Below, in pieces: positions 38,566-49,734 of a stretch of 64,000 nucleotides of DNA. The stretch comes from Acanthacorydalis orientalis (Eukaryota > Arthropoda > Insecta > Megaloptera > Corydalidae). A program made the position numbers and the translations under genes. Under the pieces are notes generated by a model that searched no databases, was not told the origin of the DNA, and was given only the letters and a program-made list of their open reading frames with translations. How positions within the stretch are numbered: position 1 is the stretch's first letter; each line of letters opens with the position of its first letter. The stretch spans positions 9,018,961-9,082,960 of the forward strand of contig CM068313.1 of assembly GCA_034766995.1 (NCBI GenBank). Direction: 5' to 3'.

Positions 38566-38870
38566 GATACATTATTGTCGTGAGATAACAGGAAGGCACA
38601 TTTTAAAACAATCACGTTACAATTTACTCACGTGTTCTGTCAATATCGTCACGTGGCTAGGGTGGATCTCGTTAATTGATAACAAACTATCGAAACGACG
38701 CCGCTCGAAGTCAACAGTTCATAGACGTCACGTGTATGTGTGTGCGTTTGTGCAATACTCACGCAATATGCAAATACGATTATACGTCAATAATGATGTC
38801 ATCGATTTATTATGTTATATGCGCACGATGTTCGGTTTTTATTCTTACCGAAATAGTAATTTCTGTTAAA
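38566..38870. promoter_or_regulatory. GC-rich island 5 with three CACGTG E-boxes
   Basis: CACGTG occurs at 38629, 38650 and 38729, the last inside GACGTCACGTG (an overlapping CRE-like half). ATGCAAAT (octamer-type) lies near 38768 and TGATGTCATCGA near 38803. Overlapping open frames on the plus strand have no protein signature, so I read this as a candidate enhancer or promoter. Confidence 0.4.
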
Positions 38871-39249
38871 AATAACTGATTTTCATACATTGCGAATGTT
38901 TGCGTATAGATGAATTTTCGTGGAAAGTACACTTAATCACGAAGATATTTATGTTTATTTATAGACTTTAATCATTTGTGTTATGCAGATTCGGGTAATA
39001 AAATCTTATTCTTAAGCTTTTTTCAGTTATAAATAAATGTTAAGATTTTAAAGTATAGAAATGTATATTTTATACTTGAAACATTATTTAAAAAATGTTT
39101 ACAATGTCAATAAAATGTTTATTATATGCAAATAGTACATAATCTAATTTAACACATTTTACAGTTGTAATTTAATGAAAGCTTCATAGTTTGAAAAATG
39201 TTTTCATTACCTGACATACTTTCTACAAAGCGAATTCTAACTCTTGTAT

Positions 39250-39440
39250 AGACTACTTTTTATAAATAATTATAAATGGTATTCTCATCGAAATGTGTAT
39301 AAACACAATTATCAGAAATTATCAATAATCAGTTCTTAAAATATTTTTAAACATAATTTTTTCATGGTTTGTGGGATGAAAAAACATTTCATTTCTGAAA
39401 GTTTTTTTTTACCCACAGTGTCAGAACTGTATTGTGTCAT
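39250..39440. mobile_element. Foldback MITE F1, right arm with intact tip
   Basis: TCTCATCGAAATGTGTATAA...GGTTTGTGGGATGAAAAAAC, then CACAGTGTCAGAACTGTATT GTG, the outer end shared with the copy at 60190. A short ATTGTGTCATAT tandem follows the tip. Confidence 0.75.
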
Positions 39441-39589
39441 ATATTGTGTCATATATTGGTTTAGCAATTTTTTTACCAATTTAATAAACCGCCTGTAAAT
39501 AGTTAATTAAAAAAAATCGATTAGTTAACAACAGGTAAAATTCGATCCTAGTAAAACACTTGTGATATTAGTGTCATAATCGTATCGTG

Positions 39590-39930
39590 CAGTTTAGGGA
39601 CCGCTGACGTACACCTCGACGTATACGCACGATGATCATTTAGTGCTTTCTCGACGCTTCTTATTGTCCCTACGATCTAGTTACCTCTGGTCGTGAAACG
39701 TCAACGTGAAGAACGGAGGGCGGGTACATTTCCTTCCTTCCGAAGCGACACGACGAACCAATCACCGTGTGCGTTATATACGCGGTTGCTATGACAACGC
39801 CGTAGCAGCAAACGGGCGACAGGAAATCCATACGGGGATAATACGTCCTAATCCGTTTGTCTTTAAGGGGGCTCGCGAACGGACGGGGACACACGCATTT
39901 TGGATCTATGTATGAGTGTACATATGTGTA
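39590..39930. promoter_or_regulatory. GC-rich island 6 with RFX X-box
   Basis: The GC-richest stretch of the window. It contains a perfect X-box GTTGCTATGACAAC at 39785-39798, the palindromic site bound by RFX factors, with an ACCAATCA (CCAAT) word about 25 bp upstream and TTATATACGC between them. The arrangement resembles a TATA/CCAAT-type promoter or ciliary-gene control region. No gene start is evident beside it: open frames on both strands run into the adjacent TA repeat. Confidence 0.5.
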
Positions 39931-39961
<31 letters not shown>

Positions 39962-39986
39962 GTGTTCATGTGTGTGTGTGTGCACA
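39931..39986. repeat. (AT)n(TG)n microsatellite
   Basis: AT repeat to 39958, then TG-rich tail; abuts island 6. Confidence 0.9.
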
Positions 39987-40349
39987 CGCTCACTTGTCTT
40001 CTTCTTGTTATATTGAGACTGCTACTTTATACCGCTTCAGCGTAAACTGGACGAGATGATGGTTGAACTGCCGTTTTAGCAATTGCTTGTTTACCAAATG
40101 TGTTTCGAGAATTTGTTTTGCGTATGTTGTATGTTTTTTTTTCTAGTTCCGGTTCCGTATATATTTAGAATATTTTTCCTATGATAATTTTTTTAAATAT
40201 TATCATTTCTTAGTAAATCACTGTTTGAAACTGTTTTTTTTTTTAACATTTAATAGGATTTTTCATTTTAATTAGTATTATTTAGAAAGATTGTTTAAAT
40301 TGTTTTGGTTGTCGAAAACTGTTTAAATTTAATAGGTTAGAGTTATATT

Positions 40350-40565
40350 TGTGTGTCTAGATCTGCGATTCGACGATTGTATTTTTCTGATTGCAAGTGT
40401 TCATGTCCATCTTGTACGACTGGTTTCGGTATGTGTGTCATTTTCAGGAAACTGTAGATAATTCTGATAAAAATAACTTAATTATCTAGGGTTCGATGAA
40501 GATGGCACACATGGAAAAACTAGTTGTAGAAGATAAAAACCCAAGTGATTCAAAAAGATGACAAT
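40350..40565. mobile_element. Foldback element F2, copy 1
   Basis: The left arm carries GACTGGTTTCGGTATGTGTG TCATTTTCAGG. The right arm carries GATGAAGATGGCACACATGG and AAAACTAGTTG, its inverse. The arms are separated by about 50 bp. Confidence 0.65.
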
Positions 40566-41083
40566 TAAGACATTAACAGATATATTTTTTATAGAAATGT
40601 TTACTAATTGTTTATAATTTTTTTTAATTGTTTGATTGTGATTCTACCATCGTCAGGTCGTTAAAGTGAAGAAAAATCTGTGCTTATTCTGTTTCGGATC
40701 AAGATGATTCGAAAATCGATGAAATAAGAAATGAAAATATTGAAATATATATAAATATAGAGTAATAAATAAAGAATAAAAATGTTTAAAGAGAGATAAT
40801 AAATAAGATGTTAGGTTTAGGGGAAATTAAAATTAAAAGATAATGTCATGTAAAGAAAATATTAATTATACGTAAAATCGGTACCAAATTCATTTTTTTT
40901 TAAAACAATTAATTTATCATTATACAACATTTACAAAAATTAACTGATCATAAAGACACAGAATATTTAATAAGATGTTTAAGATGTTTTTATTGTCGAA
41001 TTTGAAAATCCCGTCATAAAATATACACATTCTTCTATTTTCTATTAATTGAATATATTTCTTCTTTTTGTTTTCTTCTGTTT

Positions 41084-41301
41084 TTAATGATGTATTTCTG
41101 TTATGTTTTATAATATTGTTTGTAATATTTTTTAAAATTCATCTCAAAAAATTTGAAAATGTGCTTTTAGTTGAAAATGTATATATATATATATATATAT
41201 ATAATGGTATATTTTCGTCGTATTTTATTATTTTTATAATAGTATTTGTAATATTTATAAGATTTATTTCAAATAATTTGAAATTGTGTTTTTAATTGAA
41301 A

Positions 41302-41339
<38 letters not shown>
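41084..41339. repeat. Diverged tandem duplication, each unit ending in (AT)n
   Basis: Unit 1 (41084-41201) and unit 2 (41202-41339) share TTTTATAATA.TGTTTGTAA, AATATTT, ATCTCAAA.AATTTGAAA and TGTGCTTTTAGTTGAAAAT-like blocks in order. Each closes with its own TA array. Confidence 0.8.
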
Positions 41340-41341
<2 letters not shown>

Positions 41342-41528
41342 TATTTATCTACGTGTGTTGACTTGTCAATAAATATTGACATCACTGACATGTTATAACT
41401 TCATGAAGCCTAACACAAAATATATATAGAGCTTATTGAACAAGAAAACGTATAAAATTGGTATCTCCGATCTGTTTGAAATATATATAAAAACGAACGT
41501 AAAACTAGAAAGCAATAAAATTACTCAC

Positions 41529-41640
41529 CCTCGTTTCATATATTGCAGACACGATATCAAGAACAACAGTTTTAAATCATCCGTGTAGTAAGAGAATTGC
41601 ATGTTTGAGTCGCTATTCTTCGACTGAAATCGACGAGAAA
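41529..41640 (-). promoter_or_regulatory. Candidate minus-strand promoter / noncoding first exon
   Basis: On the minus strand, GATTTCAGTCG (arthropod initiator TCAGT, near 41628) is followed by about 100 bp of balanced composition ending in AACGAGG|GTGAGTAA, a good donor with GT at 41528-41527. A short frame starting MQFSYYTDDL runs to the donor. It could be the untranslated first exon of myofilin 32 kb away, an exon of an unseen gene, or chance. Confidence 0.3.
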
Positions 41641-42439
41641 CTTGATCTGCTTGCTGCTGTTAACCTAATAAAGAACAGTCGCTGAAATTGAACTGAAATG
41701 TTCACGAAATAGCACACACACATGCATAGATAGAAGATTTATTATTTATTATATTCACTCGAGATTAGTATTGAGTTGATTCGTGTCCTTTCGACGAGAT
41801 TGTTTCTCTGGATTTCAATTTATATTTAATAGTTGTATTCTTTTATGATTGTCGTTTGAAAGTACTCTTCATTTTGATCTTTTATTGAAATTTAATTTAA
41901 TAGAGTATAAAATGGAAACAATATTTTTTTATTTAATTAATGTGATTAATAAGTTTGTAAAAATATATGTATTTTGAAATAATCGTCATCGTAGTTCTTG
42001 TAATTCACACGAATTTATCTTTTCCAACTAATTTCATTTCCTGTGCTGTCTTCAAATAGCAGTAATTAACTAAACAAATACATTTACAATTTTAATTTTA
42101 AAATAACTAAAGAAATAATAATAATTTATAAAATATGTGACATTTTTATTAACTAGTCGATTTAGCTTTCTTCTGCGTACGTACTCTTCATTATTCTGAA
42201 TGAATTCTGTAGCTCATTTACAAATTTATTCTATGACTAGTTTCAAATTTCGTCACCCCCATATAAAATGTCGAGTTTATTAATCTACAACTGAGGATTT
42301 ACCTGACAATAACAAAAGTAAAAACTTGTTAAATTAGAATGAAACTCGTACTCTACAAGACTCAAACAGAATAAATTTATTGTTGCAATTTTAACAGAAT
42401 TCTAATGTTCTTTAAATGCTATCACTTTGACTATCAGCT

Positions 42440-42745
42440 ATGCTACAATAATTTTAGCACTATGACTAAATACACTTTCACAAATGAATTCTTTTTTCAC
42501 ATCACAAACCATAACATCATTTTTAAAAACAGAATTATTCAATAAATTATTATTTATCATTTATCAATAAATTATTTTTATTTATCATATATTATTTATC
42601 AATAAATTATTTTTCATTGTTGTTTATACGCATTTCGATGGCGATGTAATCATCTTCAGAGCATCAAAATACGATTTATTGAATATTTTTGACTAGAATT
42701 TTTTTATGGTTTCTGGGGTAAAAAAAGAATTAGTTTATGAAAATG
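42440..42745. mobile_element. Foldback MITE F1 with internal tandem expansion
   Basis: Left arm from ATGACTAAATACACTTTCAC. Within it, an AATAAATTATTATTTATCAT unit is repeated about three times (42540-42615). Then come GCATTTCGATGGCGATG, ATCATCTTCAGAGC and a shortened right arm ending AATTAGTTTATGAAAATG. Confidence 0.75.
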
Positions 42746-42793
42746 TTAGCTTTTCCGTTAAACGAATATAAACGTTAACGTCGTGATAGAATG

Positions 42794-43077
42794 CAGGCCC
42801 GTATCCGGGCCGTCATTCTAGATGGGGCAAACACAATTTTTGAGAGGGGAAATATTTTTATATCAAAATTATTGTGAGTTACGATGGAAACGCGCTCATA
42901 GAAACGATTTTTTTCGCGCGGAGAAATGTTTTTAATCATCAAGTTCAACCCATTAAGATTTTTCCAATGATTCTCCATGATTTTCAAATCTCTCAAAACC
43001 GTAGATTTTGTTAGGAGAAAAAATGGAGAAACCAGGGAAGGATAATGACTCTTGGTCTATCCCTGACTATGGGCCTG
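42794..43077. mobile_element. hAT-type MITE with 8-bp target duplication
   Basis: 284-bp element with inverted termini CAGGCCCGTATCCGGG (left) and CAGGCCCATAGTCAGGG (right, read inward), flanked on both sides by a perfect ATAGAATG (42786-42793 and 43078-43085). An 8-bp target duplication and CAG-initial TIRs are hallmarks of the hAT superfamily. Inside there is GGGGCAAACAC and no coding capacity beyond a 73-codon chance frame, so it is non-autonomous. The perfect duplication argues for a fairly recent insertion. Confidence 0.85.
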
Positions 43078-43675
43078 ATAGAATGAAATAAGAAATGAGT
43101 GGTTGAGAGCTGAAAAAAGAGATAATGATTTTGTATTGAATCTAATACAATTTAACCAACAACAGCGGCAGAATTTTTAATCTTTTTATTTTCTAAGTAG
43201 TATATCGTTATTCTCAAAGGTGCCAACTGCTTAAAGTGAAAATTATCAAAGAAAAAGAGTTAACTAGAGTATCGATGGTGTACATTTTTCTGTATTTACT
43301 GATGGTATATGAATGCAATTCGTATTGAAAGTTTTTTTATTTACGACTCTAGACAAAGACAGATGACAGATCAGCTTGCTGTTGTTTTTATTGTGGAATA
43401 TAAAGTAGTCCTGTACAGAACTCAAAAGATAATTCTGCTTCTGACTTTTGCTTTGATTCCCTTATAGTCTTTATAATCCAACAGGTAATAAATTATTTTT
43501 TTAGAAGTTATTACATTATGTAAAATATCCTTTTTTATAAAAAAATATATTTAAGTACTACTATTTCTTTAGTACATAGTAAATGAATCCAACATTTAAA
43601 AATTATTAAAACAGCACATGGAGTTTCGTACCTATTTGGTGCTTAAAAGCTTTGAATAATAAAGGTTATACTCTA

Positions 43676-43720
<45 letters not shown>

Positions 43721-43743
43721 GTATGTTAATATCCACATATATG

Positions 43744-43790
<47 letters not shown>
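43676..43790. repeat. Two (AT)n microsatellites
   Basis: TA repeats at 43676-43715 and 43741-43790 separated by a 25-bp unique linker. Confidence 0.95.
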
Positions 43791-43794
<4 letters not shown>

Positions 43795-43796
<2 letters not shown>

Positions 43797-44040
43797 CGAA
43801 ATAAGTAAAAGAAGTGAGTCTAGACGACAATCATTCACACATGGCGGTTTCCCACGTGGGTATGCGTTACGATTAAGTTACCCATCGTATTTTTACTGCA
43901 GGTACGGTTCTCCCGGTTTCGTCCTACAGGTTGTAAATGTCGACCGACAGTTGTTTTCAATATATTCACGGGAATTACACGAGTGAGTTGATACCCATCA
44001 CGTACTACAAGACAGACTGATACCGTGTTTAACAAGCTTT
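43795..44040. promoter_or_regulatory. GC-rich island 7
   Basis: Begins right after an AT array. Contains the perfect palindrome CCCACGTGGG at 43851-43860 embedded in TTTCCCACG (a Su(H)-like GTGGGAA on the minus strand). Open for 66-87 codons on both strands but with no recognisable protein; candidate regulatory DNA. Confidence 0.4.
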
Positions 44041-44284
44041 TAACAGATACGTATTTAGTTCTTTTTTAAACGTTCTTAAAAAATATTTGCATATTTTAGA
44101 TGCATATTTAGTAGCAGTCTTAATGAAGTAAAATTTTGATCAGTAAAATGTATAAAAAATAATTCTAATTCAAAGAACACAGTATGAAAATTGTCATATA
44201 AGTAGAATTCAAATTTATGGTAAATTATTGATTGATTAATATTCTAACTAATATTTTCCGCAAATTAATTATTCTTTTGTTCCA

Positions 44285-44465
44285 AAAAACACAAAGTTGA
44301 TTAAAAATGTTCAGTACATGGTTATTAATCATTTTTAATTGTTGGTTATGCTCATTTCGATATTATTGCTATCTTTCTCAGAATACTTATGTATATTTTT
44401 GATTAGAGTTTTTTGTTGTTTTCAGGCCGAATAAAAATATTGGTTAGTTTAACAGGACATAATAA
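44285..44465. mobile_element. Foldback MITE F1, compressed copy
   Basis: AAAACACAAAGTTGATTAAA, TCATTTTTAATTGTTGGTTA, TGCTCATTTCGATATTATTG, then a short TTTTTGATTAGAGTTTTTTG right-arm end. Confidence 0.6.
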
Positions 44466-44800
44466 AAACATTTATTAAGTGAATATAAACTGTATTAATA
44501 ATGAAGTAAAGTAAATGTTACAAAGACATATTTTTCCTATATGTAAATATGAAATTCATTAATTTACCAATTCCTAACAATTTATGAAATATGTAGTAAC
44601 TACTTGTAGTAACTATTATAACATGCTTTTTTTATTTAAAAAATTAAAGTTTCTCTTATTTTAAAACTCTTAATAATTTTTAAGATATTACAAATACTAC
44701 TTAAAATGAACAAGTAATTTTTAAACATTTTGAAAGAAAATTATATAGTGTGTAAGAAGTAATTCATCTCTCCAAGTTGGTATTTCATGGACATCAAAAT

Positions 44801-44802
<2 letters not shown>

Positions 44803-44861
<59 letters not shown>

Positions 44862-44876
44862 GTATATGTATATATA
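44803..44876. repeat. (TA)n microsatellite
   Basis: TA repeat with a CGTATATG interruption at its right end. Confidence 0.95.
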
Positions 44877-45711
44877 ACACTTGAGATATTATTTAATTTT
44901 TACCTCAATACAGACCTACATATCTTCGTGATGTATGCATACTTAAAATAAATTATATCTACTTTCTAGTATTGACCAAACAAAGCGAATGCCAAGAAAT
45001 TATAGCCCGTCATAGGATCTCCATTTTATATATTTATTTGTTTTTGATGCCGTTTATAAAGTTACGAATTTATTTTCCTTAATTCTTTAACAATACGCAT
45101 AAAAATCTGGTACGCTTTTGTACATATCTGTATTGAATTTTCAACGGATTCTTTTTTGATATCTGTAGGTATTTTTTTACAGATCTGTATACATATTTGT
45201 GTGTGAATTTGAATGGTTGATATAATTCTACAAAACTTCCGTGTCTTTTATTGTAATGATACATTAAACAGCTCCGCGTGTAGGCGTACAGATTAAATTT
45301 CGTCGAACCCCTGCCACACAGAACACACGAGTTATTAAAAGTGATGACACTTACGTATACAATCATTAATATCAATTTGGTGCAGAATATAAACTAATTG
45401 CTAAGTCGAAATTTCATTTACAATGTTACCTTACACACAATGGCATCCATATATATGTTTTAATGGATTACATACATACATTTCATATATATATATATTT
45501 ATAGATGTGTGTGTGTATGTGTAAAGCAAAGTTTAAAATAGTATAACCTTTTTAAAAATGTATTTTTTTGAAACATAATCTAATAGTACATACAATGCAA
45601 ATGAAAAAAATATATAAAAATAAATGGATGTTGGATTTGTTTTTAATAAATTGTTTCGAGGTTTTGTATAACAATAATAATTTTACAGTAGGTTCAAGAA
45701 ATTAAAACTAA

Positions 45712-45735
45712 TATATATATATATATATATATATA
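45712..45735. repeat. Short (AT)n microsatellite
   Basis: Pure AT repeat left of an F1 copy. Confidence 0.9.
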
Positions 45736-45774
45736 TCTTTATTTATATATTATACCTTTTAAAAATAATATTTT

Positions 45775-46050
45775 TCCATCTCACGAACCACAAAAATATT
45801 CTGATAGAATATATTCAATAAATTACTATTGATCATTTTTGATTGTGGCTTAAACGCACTATGATGCCGGTTCCAACATCTTTAGAGTGTCAAGGTACAG
45901 AAAAAAATGTAAGTTAGATTTTTCTGTACTTTGGCGCTTTGAAGATGATGATATATATAATTTATTGAACATTTTTGACCATAAAAATGTTTTGTGGTTT
46001 GTGTTGTAAAAAATAATTCACTTCTGAAAGTGAATTTGTCCACGTCTCTA
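45775..46050. mobile_element. Foldback MITE F1, best-preserved copy
   Basis: Left arm: CATCTCACGAACCACAAAAA, ATTACTATTGATCATTTTTG, ACATCTTTAGAGTGTCAAGG TACAGAAAAA. Right arm, inverted: TTTTTCTGTACTTTGGCGCT, TTATTGAACATTTTTGACCA, GTGGTTTGTGTTGTAAAAAA, GAAAGTGAATTTGTCCACG. The short spacer between the arms is AAATGTAAGTTAGA. Confidence 0.85.
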
Positions 46051-46172
46051 TTATATTTCTATCTATCTATATTTTTCATAACTTAATTCTATTTTTTTTA
46101 CTAATTTTAATATTTATTATCTGAATTTTACTCTTATTAATATTCATTTTTATATAATCAATGTTTCATTGA

Positions 46173-46179
<7 letters not shown>

Positions 46180-46203
<24 letters not shown>
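46180..46203. repeat. Short (AT)n microsatellite
   Basis: Pure TA repeat. Confidence 0.9.
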
Positions 46204-46207
<4 letters not shown>

Positions 46208-46309
46208 TGTTTATTTTTGTAATATTTAGAAAATAAAAAAATATACTACACCAAAATGAAAATCATCCAATGACAAAAAGAAGAAACTCTTCGACAATAA
46301 ATTCCGATA

Positions 46310-46740
46310 TGAATGAGACTGTTAACCCCAGATAAATTGACAACTGACTTTTTGACATTACAAAGGAAGTACGGTTACATCACATGACAATGGTCGAACA
46401 TGTGTTTAGAGGACGTGTATCGTCCTACAAGAGGCTGGATACAACGTACGACCGCTATTTGTATCATTCAGCGTTTACGTTACATTCTTAAAGACGGTTC
46501 CGCAAAAAAAATGTCTCTCCGATGTAACGCCTTCCCAGCTGCGAGACAAATTCCTCAAATATTGATTTTCTACGAGGATGTGTCGCATTTCACGTCGATA
46601 TCTACTCGCCCTATTATTCCATTGAAATCGGTGCTGAATTATTGTTAAATTTATGTGCAATGATCGTTTGTGTCAGGGTTAGATCCAGCTGGTATTCGGA
46701 ATGGATCGATTCTGAATATTAGCTTTGTTGTTGATTTGTA
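46310..46740. promoter_or_regulatory. GC-richer island 8
   Basis: About 430 bp of balanced composition ending about 30 bp before an AT array. Plus strand open 46400-46648 (82 codons) and minus 46475-46660, without protein features I recognise. Contains TTCACGTCGATATC and GATCCAGCTGG. Could be a short noncoding exon or enhancer. Confidence 0.35.
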
Positions 46741-46769
46741 TCGTTTGGAAATAGAAATTTAATTGTATA

Positions 46770-46771
<2 letters not shown>

Positions 46772-46834
<63 letters not shown>
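46772..46834. repeat. (AT)n microsatellite
   Basis: Pure repeat between island 8 and an F1 copy. Confidence 0.95.
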
Positions 46835-46837
<3 letters not shown>

Positions 46838-46864
46838 GAAAAAGTTCTTTAGTTTCTATACAAA

Positions 46865-47175
46865 TCTGGTTCTGAAACTAAATTTATTATCACAAATAAT
46901 CTTTCCTCTCAGCCAAAAAATCACAAAAAACTGATTAAAAGTGTTCAATAATTAATTATTGATGATTGTTATTGTTGCTTTTATATATTTGGATCATGAA
47001 AAATCTCAGATCATGCTGTATTACAGAGCTCTAAGGATGATTCATCGCTATCGAAATGAGCATAAATAATATTCAGAAATAATCAATAATCAATTTGGAA
47101 CATTTTCGTATTGAAAATGTTTGTCTGATGGAGTAGCAGAAAAATTCATTTGTGAAAGATTTTCTGATTATAAAA
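46865..47175. mobile_element. Foldback MITE F1, complete
   Basis: Left arm TTATTATCACAAATAATC...CACAAAAAACTGATTAAAAG...ATTGATGATTGTTATTGTTG. Right arm GAGCTCTAAGGATGATTCAT CGCTATCGAAATGAGC...CATTTGTGAAAGATTTTC. The arms are about 130 bp. Confidence 0.8.
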
Positions 47176-47709
47176 GAAAGATTTTTTTTCTATGCTCATT
47201 TTCTTTAAAGCCTTAAAGTTGTTAAATATCTTTTATTATTTAAAGTAAAAACAATATTTCAAGCATCAGACTAGTCTTAAGTTGACAACAACAAATTATT
47301 TCTAATAATATAGGTGTTTTTCCATATATTTAATTTTTTTTTTAAGTTACAAGAACAACAGTTGATTATTAAATATTTATATAGTGTCAAAACTCTTATA
47401 AAATAATCTCCTTTTTTATAATTTTTTCTGTTATTAGAAAGATTAAAAATCATATACATTTATCGGTAAAATTGCAACCAAAATATTGTTGTTTCTTAAC
47501 AAAAATTAACAAATTTGGACTATGTATAAAGAAAATCAAGGTAATAATTCGTATAGTATTTATATTTATTAATTTCAAGTTTTAATTTGACGTTATTTAC
47601 CGACTAACCCTTGTAAATGAACAGATATAACTTTTTTGTAAGTAAAATATCATTCTTTTTTTAAATAAGTACCAACCTTAATGAAATATTTTTTTAATAT
47701 AAGTATGTA

Positions 47710-47712
<3 letters not shown>

Positions 47713-47766
<54 letters not shown>
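47713..47766. repeat. Compound (AT)n(GT)n microsatellite
   Basis: AT to 47746, then GT to 47766; abuts island 9. Confidence 0.95.
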
Positions 47767-48200
47767 AATTCATACACACCTCTGAATGGATGTACATTTC
47801 TCATCCACACTCTGGTTGAAAATGACACGTGTCAAAAGGTGTGGCCACGTGGCGAATTGTACGGAACTCTGGCTAAACAATACTTAATGTCATATTGTCT
47901 CACCCTCTATCGCCACTACCCATATCCCGTACACATACCCATCCCGAATGTTGCACAATTTCAACCCTGACTATGCAACATATATTCGTGTGTATGTACA
48001 TACATACATAACATTCATCCGCGCACGTCACACTGTAAACATACATTAACTTTTGCCTATTGTAAATATTGTTCTTACATCATGTAACGAATAAGGTGTA
48101 GAAATTAATGTCGGCATTAAATGTAGGTTACAATGGGCGGGCGTTGCACGGTCATCGGTCAGATGTGTTGATTGTTTGTACACAATGTATACAAAATTTT
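47767..48200. promoter_or_regulatory. GC-rich island 9 with paired CACGTG palindromes
   Basis: TGACACGTGTCA (47823-47834) and GCCACGTGGC (47844-47853) are perfect palindromes whose centres are exactly 20 bp apart, about two helical turns. An AGGTGTGG T-box-like word lies between them. Further right, GGGCGGGCGTTGCACGG is near 48135. No convincing coding frame. Strong candidate for a bHLH-type control element. Confidence 0.5.
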
Positions 48201-48406
48201 CCTATATTTTTCAATGACACCGTAGTAAATTAGTAAAATGGAAAAAATACTGAAAAGCGTTCATTCAGGGTTATATTTACAACAGGATAAATTATGCACA
48301 TTATAAAAACTTGCACATAAATGTACATGGATTTGCTAGTTTACTATATGAACTTTGTAAAAAAAAAGGTTTAACAATGCAAACATTGATGACCTTTTTA
48401 AAGCTG

Positions 48407-48411
<5 letters not shown>

Positions 48412-48470
<59 letters not shown>

Positions 48471-48474
48471 TATA
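48412..48474. repeat. (AT)n microsatellite
   Basis: Pure to 48462, then an ATAATATATATAATAA tail. Confidence 0.95.
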
Positions 48475-49079
48475 ATAAACGACAGAAAAGAGATTTAAAA
48501 AGAATTCATTTGAACAAAAAATCTAATGATAAAATAACAAAATCGATAAAAGGAAATTAATGTCAGTATAAAAATTAATTCATCAACAAAGCAGAATTAA
48601 TAATTTTTTTTTAAATTTTTGGACATGATCTTTAAAGCTGAAGAGAAAATTGAAAGAGAATATTATTTCAAAAATATTATTTATTGTAACTGTCATTATT
48701 TTTTATTTGAAACCACATGTATTATATTTTAAAATAGATAAATCACACCTCTTTCAGCTACATTTAAAATATTTGCAATTAAAAAAGCAATGCCACAAAA
48801 TAAATCTTTGAATTGACTGGAAACAGTTGTCCTCATTTCAAAATTGTTATACTTTTTTGACACGATTCTATTTATCAACAGGCTAGAGATATATTTTTGT
48901 ATATTTTATAGGTCAAGGTATATACAATTTCTTACTACATTCTCATACATATTAATAGAACCAAATTTTATCTAAAGCTATTTCTGTTCTATAAGAATAG
49001 TTTTATTGGAAATATATATATTGTCGAAATTACTTTGAATAAATAATTTTTAAAATCACTAGTTCTATTTAAATATATA

Positions 49080-49082
<3 letters not shown>

Positions 49083-49156
<74 letters not shown>
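49083..49156. repeat. (TA)n microsatellite
   Basis: TA repeat with a single C interruption. Confidence 0.95.
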
Positions 49157-49158
<2 letters not shown>

Positions 49159-49734
49159 CTTTCTTAAAAAAATCATTCATGTAACAATCTATTTCTATGA
49201 ATGAATTTTCTGTAACATAAATCGACAATACGCCAAATTTGACAAATAATACCGAAGGTATTTATTATTTGTGGTAAAAGGGCGTGTAAACATGCCCCCA
49301 TTAGAAGGCATTTAAAAAGTATACAAAAACATGATATTGTAAAAGTTTGTGTCACATAAGAATAATGTTTTGTATGAATATAAATGTAAGTAAAAACGAA
49401 ACTGACTTCAATGTTAATAATTATTTTGAATATAGGGTATATGTGCCATTATCCTTACATACATTTATTTCGCTTTTGATTTACTGTTTATTTTTTTCTT
49501 TGTAATCGTACAAGAATTATTCACTAAAATATCTTGAAATTGAGTATAGTATTTGCCTTTTAATGTTATCTTTGTAATCAAATTAATTGTAATGTATTTT
49601 TAAAATTAAAAATTATTTCTGTTAAATGAAAGCCAATCGAGAAGTATTTGTAATAAAATTTTATATATTAAAATCAATAAATATAATACCGGTCTGATAC
49701 TATGGCTGAATTCAATTTTATATAAAAATTATGT

